From Elusimicrobiaceae bacterium (GTDB lineage Bacteria > Elusimicrobiota > Elusimicrobia > Elusimicrobiales > Elusimicrobiaceae): a DNA stretch of 64,000 bases. The notes beneath the pieces are model-generated. The model was not told the origin of the DNA, did no database searches, and saw only the letters and a program-made list of their open reading frames with translations. Below are positions 61,312 through 64,000 of this stretch, piece by piece. Numbering within the stretch: position 1 is the first letter of the stretch; each line of letters opens with the position of its first letter. The DNA is taken from assembly GCA_017961585.1 (NCBI GenBank), contig JAGCWX010000031.1, forward strand, positions 29,260-93,259, written 5' to 3'. The position numbers and the translations under genes were made by a program.

Positions 61312-62538
61312 ATGTTACGCGTTTTTATCCAAACCTACGGTTGCCAAATGAACGAGGCCGATTCCGAAGAGATGTTTCTGCACCTCTCGGCCCGCGGCGC
61401 CGTACGCACGGATCAACTAGACCAGGCAGACGCCGTACTGATCAACACCTGCACCGTGCGCGACCATGCCGAGCACCGCGCCCTGTCGTTCTTAGGCCGC
61501 CTGGCCAAATGGAAGCGCGAAAACCCCAAACGTATCATCATCTTTGCCGGGTGCGCTGCCCAACGCCTGGGCAAAGCCCTGCAAAAACGCTACCCTTATT
61601 TGAACATTGTGGCCGGGGCCAAAGGCATTGAACATTTTTCCGAAACGTTGGACAAAAGCGGTTTGTTTGCAACGCCCGGGCAACCGGTCGCGTCCCCGGT
61701 GGGATTATCGGCCTACGTAACCATTATGCGCGGCTGTAACTTCAACTGCACCTACTGCATTGTGCCCAGCGTGCGCGGGCCTGTTACCTGTTTGCCGGCG
61801 CAAGATATTTTGGCCGACGCTGCACGCAAAGCCAAAGCCGGCGCCAAAGAAATTATGCTCTTGGGCCAAACCGTCAACGCGTATCAAGACGGCACCGTCA
61901 GTTTTGCCTCTTTGCTAAACCGCGTGAGCGAAATCCCGGGCGTGGAACGCGTGCGCTTTACCAGCCCGCACCCGCTTTATTTTACGGACGAACTTTTGCG
62001 CACCTTGGAGCAAAACCCCAAAATTGCGCGGCACATTCACTTGCCGGTGCAAAGCGGTTCCACCAAAGTGTTGCAAGAAATGAAACGCGGTTATACGCGC
62101 GAACTGTTTTTAGAAAAAATCCGCGCACTTCAAGCGGCGGGCTGCCATATCAGCACGGACATTATTGTCGGCTTCCCCACGGAAACCGAGGACGATTTTG
62201 CGCAAACGCTTTCCCTGGTGGACGAGGCGCAATTTTTGGCGGCGTATTGTTTTAAATATTCCCCCCGCCAAGGCACGCCGGCCGCACAAATGCAGCTGCT
62301 GCCTGAAAATATACTGGAAAAACGGCTTTCTATTTTGTTAAATAAAGTAAGGGACTTGGCAGACGCAACTTATCAACGCCAAATCGGCACCGTGCAAGAG
62401 GTGCTGATGGAAGAGCCCCACAAGGGCCGCTCGTCGGGCAGTTTTTGGGTACAAACAAAAACTTCCCACCCGGTAGGAAATATGGTAAGCTGTAAAGTAG
62501 TTAAAGCCGAAGGAACTTTATTATTTTGCGAGGAATAA
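61312..62538 (+). CDS. miaB: tRNA-2-methylthio-N6-dimethylallyladenosine synthase
   Basis: 408 residues, somewhat short for MiaB. The auxiliary cluster Cys are C11 (TYGCQMNEADSE), C47 (INTCTVRD) and C81 (AGCAAQR); the radical-SAM cluster is C142-x3-C146-x2-C149 (RGCNFNCTYCIVPSVRG). The TRAM domain at the C-terminus is abbreviated. It methylthiolates A37 of tRNAs. The start is canonical (MLRVFIQTYGC) but has no Shine-Dalgarno box because the terminator T-run fills that place. The PilZ gene follows three bases after its stop. Confidence 0.95.
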   Translation: MLRVFIQTYGCQMNEADSEEMFLHLSARGAVRTDQLDQADAVLINTCTVRDHAEHRALSFLGRLAKWKRENPKRIIIFAGCAAQRLGKALQKRYPYLNIVAGAKGIEHFSETLDKSGLFATPGQPVASPVGLSAYVTIMRGCNFNCTYCIVPSVRGPVTCLPAQDILADAARKAKAGAKEIMLLGQTVNAYQDGTVSFASLLNRVSEIPGVERVRFTSPHPLYFTDELLRTLEQNPKIARHIHLPVQSGSTKVLQEMKRGYTRELFLEKIRALQAAGCHISTDIIVGFPTETEDDFAQTLSLVDEAQFLAAYCFKYSPRQGTPAAQMQLLPENILEKRLSILLNKVRDLADATYQRQIGTVQEVLMEEPHKGRSSGSFWVQTKTSHPVGNMVSCKVVKAEGTLLFCEE

Positions 62539-62541
62539 ACT

Positions 62542-63009
62542 ATGGCTAAAAAATATTCTGAAAAACGCCGTCACCCGCGTATGCCGGTGATCAGCAACTT
62601 AATTGAACCCGTCAACCTGCACTACAAAACGGACGACGGTAAAGAAACCTCTTTAGTAGCTATCTTGGCGGATTTGTCTGCCTCGGGCATGCGCATGATC
62701 AGCTTTTTGGGCGCGCCGTTGGCGGATAAATTTTCCATTAGTTTGCAACTGCCCGGCACAGGCAAAATGGAAGTAAGTGCCAAATTGGCCTGGGTCAAAC
62801 AGCGCGAAAACGTGTACACCATTGGGATTGAATTTGTCCACATGGCGGAAAAAGACGCCAAACTCATTAGCGAAATGGCCGACGATTTTAACGATTGCGA
62901 CACGCGCATCCTGTTAAAACTGCCCGACGTCTGCACCGAAAAATGCAAATGCCACCGCATCTGCAATAAAATTCAAAAAGACGAAAGTTTATTTGAAAAC
63001 GCCAAATAA
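62542..63009 (+). CDS. PilZ-domain protein with C-terminal cysteine cluster
   Basis: 155 residues. PilZ domain at ~8-105 with both cyclic-di-GMP motifs: R9-x3-R13 (RRHPR) and D44-x-S46-x2-G49 (DLSASG). The C-terminal extension has C-x3-C-x-C-x3-C at 131-141 (CTEKCKCHRIC), which could hold a metal. Probably a c-di-GMP receptor, possibly tied to pili or surface polymers. Starts three bases after miaB. Confidence 0.88.
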   Translation: MAKKYSEKRRHPRMPVISNLIEPVNLHYKTDDGKETSLVAILADLSASGMRMISFLGAPLADKFSISLQLPGTGKMEVSAKLAWVKQRENVYTIGIEFVHMAEKDAKLISEMADDFNDCDTRILLKLPDVCTEKCKCHRICNKIQKDESLFENAK

Positions 63010-63035
63010 CGGCACCCAAAATTCTTCGCAAAAAT

Positions 63036-63069
63036 TCGGCCTCTCATAATGAGAGGCCGATGTTTTTTA
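63036..63069 (+). terminator. Terminator after the PilZ gene
   Basis: A perfect 25-base palindrome (TCGGCCTCTC...GAGAGGCCGA) is followed by a T-rich run. Confidence 0.93.
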
Positions 63070-63101
63070 TTTATGCAAGCGGCTTTAGCAAACAAAGCGA
63101 A

Positions 63102-63557
63102 TTAAAAATCGCCATAATCTTTAACACGACAACTATCAAAAATGCCGTTTTTACATATTTCTCCACATAAATAAGTTCCCATGGAATTCTTATACCAACA
63201 TGTGGCAGTAGTAGAAGAATCATTACGGTATCCTTCTAACCAAAGATTATCTGAAGTTGCATGAAGAAACCCTACGGAACTCCCCCCTGAAAAACCAATC
63301 GAGTAACTATAAGTTGAATTAGCGGGGGTAGGAATCCCTATATCCAGCTCATCGTTGGATATAGGTGGATTCTCAGGCAAACCATGTTCTAGCACATATA
63401 AATCCATGGCCTTTTTGCCAGTATTTATCATACTAAATACTTCTGCCAAACGGCTTTTTTCCACCGCTTTTTGGTATTGCGGCAGCGCCACCGCCGCCAA
63501 AATACCAATGATTAACACTACTACTAACAACTCTATTAACGTGAATCCGTTTTTCAT
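63102..63557 (-). CDS. Type IV pilin-like protein (class III prepilin signal)
   Basis: 151 residues. MKNG^[16 protein letters not shown] then [20 protein letters not shown], almost the same N-terminus as the 12.6-kb pilin but an unrelated globular part with Cys (ATCWYKN, YLCGEICKNG, DSCRVK). Very short two-residue-plus-Gly leader after Met. A GGAGGGA box is just upstream. No pilus-assembly genes nearby; convergent with the PilZ gene. Confidence 0.9.
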   Translation of the reverse strand: MKNGFTLIELLVVVLIIGILAAVALPQYQKAVEKSRLAEVFSMINTGKKAMDLYVLEHGLPENPPISNDELDIGIPTPANSTYSYSIGFSGGSSVGFLHATSDNLWLEGYRNDSSTTATCWYKNSMGTYLCGEICKNGIFDSCRVKDYGDF

Positions 63558-63583
63558 AACTCCCTCCTAATACGTCATTTAAT

Positions 63584-63612
63584 AGTATAATGGACATTCG
63601 CCCAAAAAACAA
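63584..63612 (-). promoter_or_regulatory. Promoter of the 63.1-kb pilin-like gene
   Basis: Minus strand: TTGTTT (63612-63607), 17 bases, TATACT (63589-63584). The leader is ~20 bases with GGAGGGA before the ATG. A hairpin GGCCCA/TGGGCC at 63613-63628 lies just upstream and its T-run (read on the minus strand) overlaps the -35. Confidence 0.65.
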
Positions 63613-63658
63613 GGCCCATTTTGGGCCTACGTCCTAAACCCACCTATAACATAAAGAC

Positions 63659-64000
63659 GTCATTCCAAACTTGATTTGGAATCTTCCACGCACGCCGTTT
63701 GCCGTCATAAAATAAAGCGTCATTCCCGAAATTTGTAATCGGGAATCCCCACCGCTTTCTCTTTTCGTCATGCTGAACTTGACTGAGCATCTTCCACGCA
63801 CGCCGTTATCAAAAGTTGTCATGCTGAACTTGATTCAGCATCTTCCACGCATGCCGTTTGCCGTCATAAAACAAATTGTCATCCCCGAAGGTCGCTGTCG
63901 GGGATCTCCCTTCTGCCTATTCCCAGCATTAACACCCGCCCAAGCACTTACTTACGAGACGGATGTGGGAGATTCCCCACAAAAACCTTGGGGAATGACA
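63659..64000. repeat. Array of short palindromic repeats with covarying arms
   Basis: Six units: starts at 63659 (TTCCAA...TTGGAA), 63719 (ATTCCCGA...TCGGGAAT), 63767 (TGCTGA...CTGAGCA), 63818 (TGCTGAA...TTCAGCA) and 63878 (TCCCCGA...TCGGGGA) on the plus strand, and one inverted unit 63967-64000 (ATTCCCC...GGGGAAT) cut by the window end. Each begins GTCAT, has a loop like AACTTGA, and ends ATC(T/C). Units 1, 3 and 4 add the tail TTCCACGCA(C/T)GCCG. The arms change together, keeping the hairpin. Confidence 0.9.

Noticed and set aside
63634..63822. 62-codon minus-strand ORF
   Set aside because: It is a translation of the palindromic repeats and shows the same units twice.

Overview
The window looks like a stretch of chromosome from a fermentative, host-associated bacterium, most likely of the phylum Elusimicrobiota (Elusimicrobium-like). 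This is inferred from the very uniform class III prepilin N-termini (two stand-alone pilin-like genes at 12.6-13.1 and 63.1-63.6 kb), the AdhE and NagA/NagB genes, and the Bat operon. No database search was possible, so the taxon is a judgement.

Layout. 0-12.5 kb is housekeeping: the 3' end of fmt, a PASTA-domain membrane protein, rpe, then the ribosomal block rpsP-khpA-trmD-rplS (no rimM). A lipoprotein gene on the minus strand follows, then a WecA/TagO-like transferase overlapping a UDP-galactopyranose-mutase-like FAD enzyme, a fused nadD-yqeK, a LytR_C protein, rsfS with a lysine/alanine-rich tail, argS and a PAP2 phosphatase. 12.5-25.4 kb holds a pilin-like gene, a 1988-residue alpha-2-macroglobulin that lacks the thioester motif, nagB-nagA, a secreted orphan, adhE and a MerR regulator. 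Two adjacent tRNA-Pro genes (GGG and CGG anticodons) close this part.

25.6-30.2 kb is accessory DNA: a large serine recombinase with two DUF2924 genes and a DUF5681-like gene, bracketed by tRNA-3'-end-like fragments and a 9-bp direct repeat. Next to it are a doubly frameshifted macro-domain pseudogene, an orphan membrane-anchored protein and a nuclease remnant. 30.2-43.7 kb (minus strand) is a surface-polysaccharide locus of the Wzx/Wzy type. It holds two nucleotide-sugar dehydrogenases, a MurJ-like flippase, a TupA-like ATP-grasp, an AAC(3)-like acetyltransferase, a polymerase candidate, four glycosyltransferase-like proteins, an epimerase, an initiating sugar transferase, a PglD-like acyltransferase and a tiny basic ORF. 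The middle of this locus is visibly AT-richer than its ends. 43.8-44.1 kb is a non-coding stretch full of hairpins.

44.46-50.4 kb is a four-gene minus-strand block of unrecognised proteins: two secreted (one of 1148 residues with a 72-bp tandem repeat), one apparently cytoplasmic and one multi-pass membrane protein. It has a strong promoter at its head and identical 16-bp direct repeats near both ends, and it is my main candidate for an undescribed system. 50.5-58.6 kb is a full aerotolerance-type (Bat) operon, moxR-DUF58-DUF4381-like-batA-batB-batC-batD-batE. It is followed by three sugar-phosphate isomerases (gmhA-like, rpiB, pgi), miaB, a PilZ protein with a cysteine cluster, and a second pilin-like gene. 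Short palindromic repeats with covarying arms occur at 13.2-13.3 kb and fill the last 340 bases.

Functionally the window links envelope work (PASTA, LytR_C, PAP2, polysaccharide locus, Bat, A2M) with sugar metabolism (GlcNAc catabolism, isomerases, AdhE ethanol formation). Many genes are packed with ATGA or TAATG overlaps, and several start codons lie directly behind a -10 box, suggesting leaderless transcripts.
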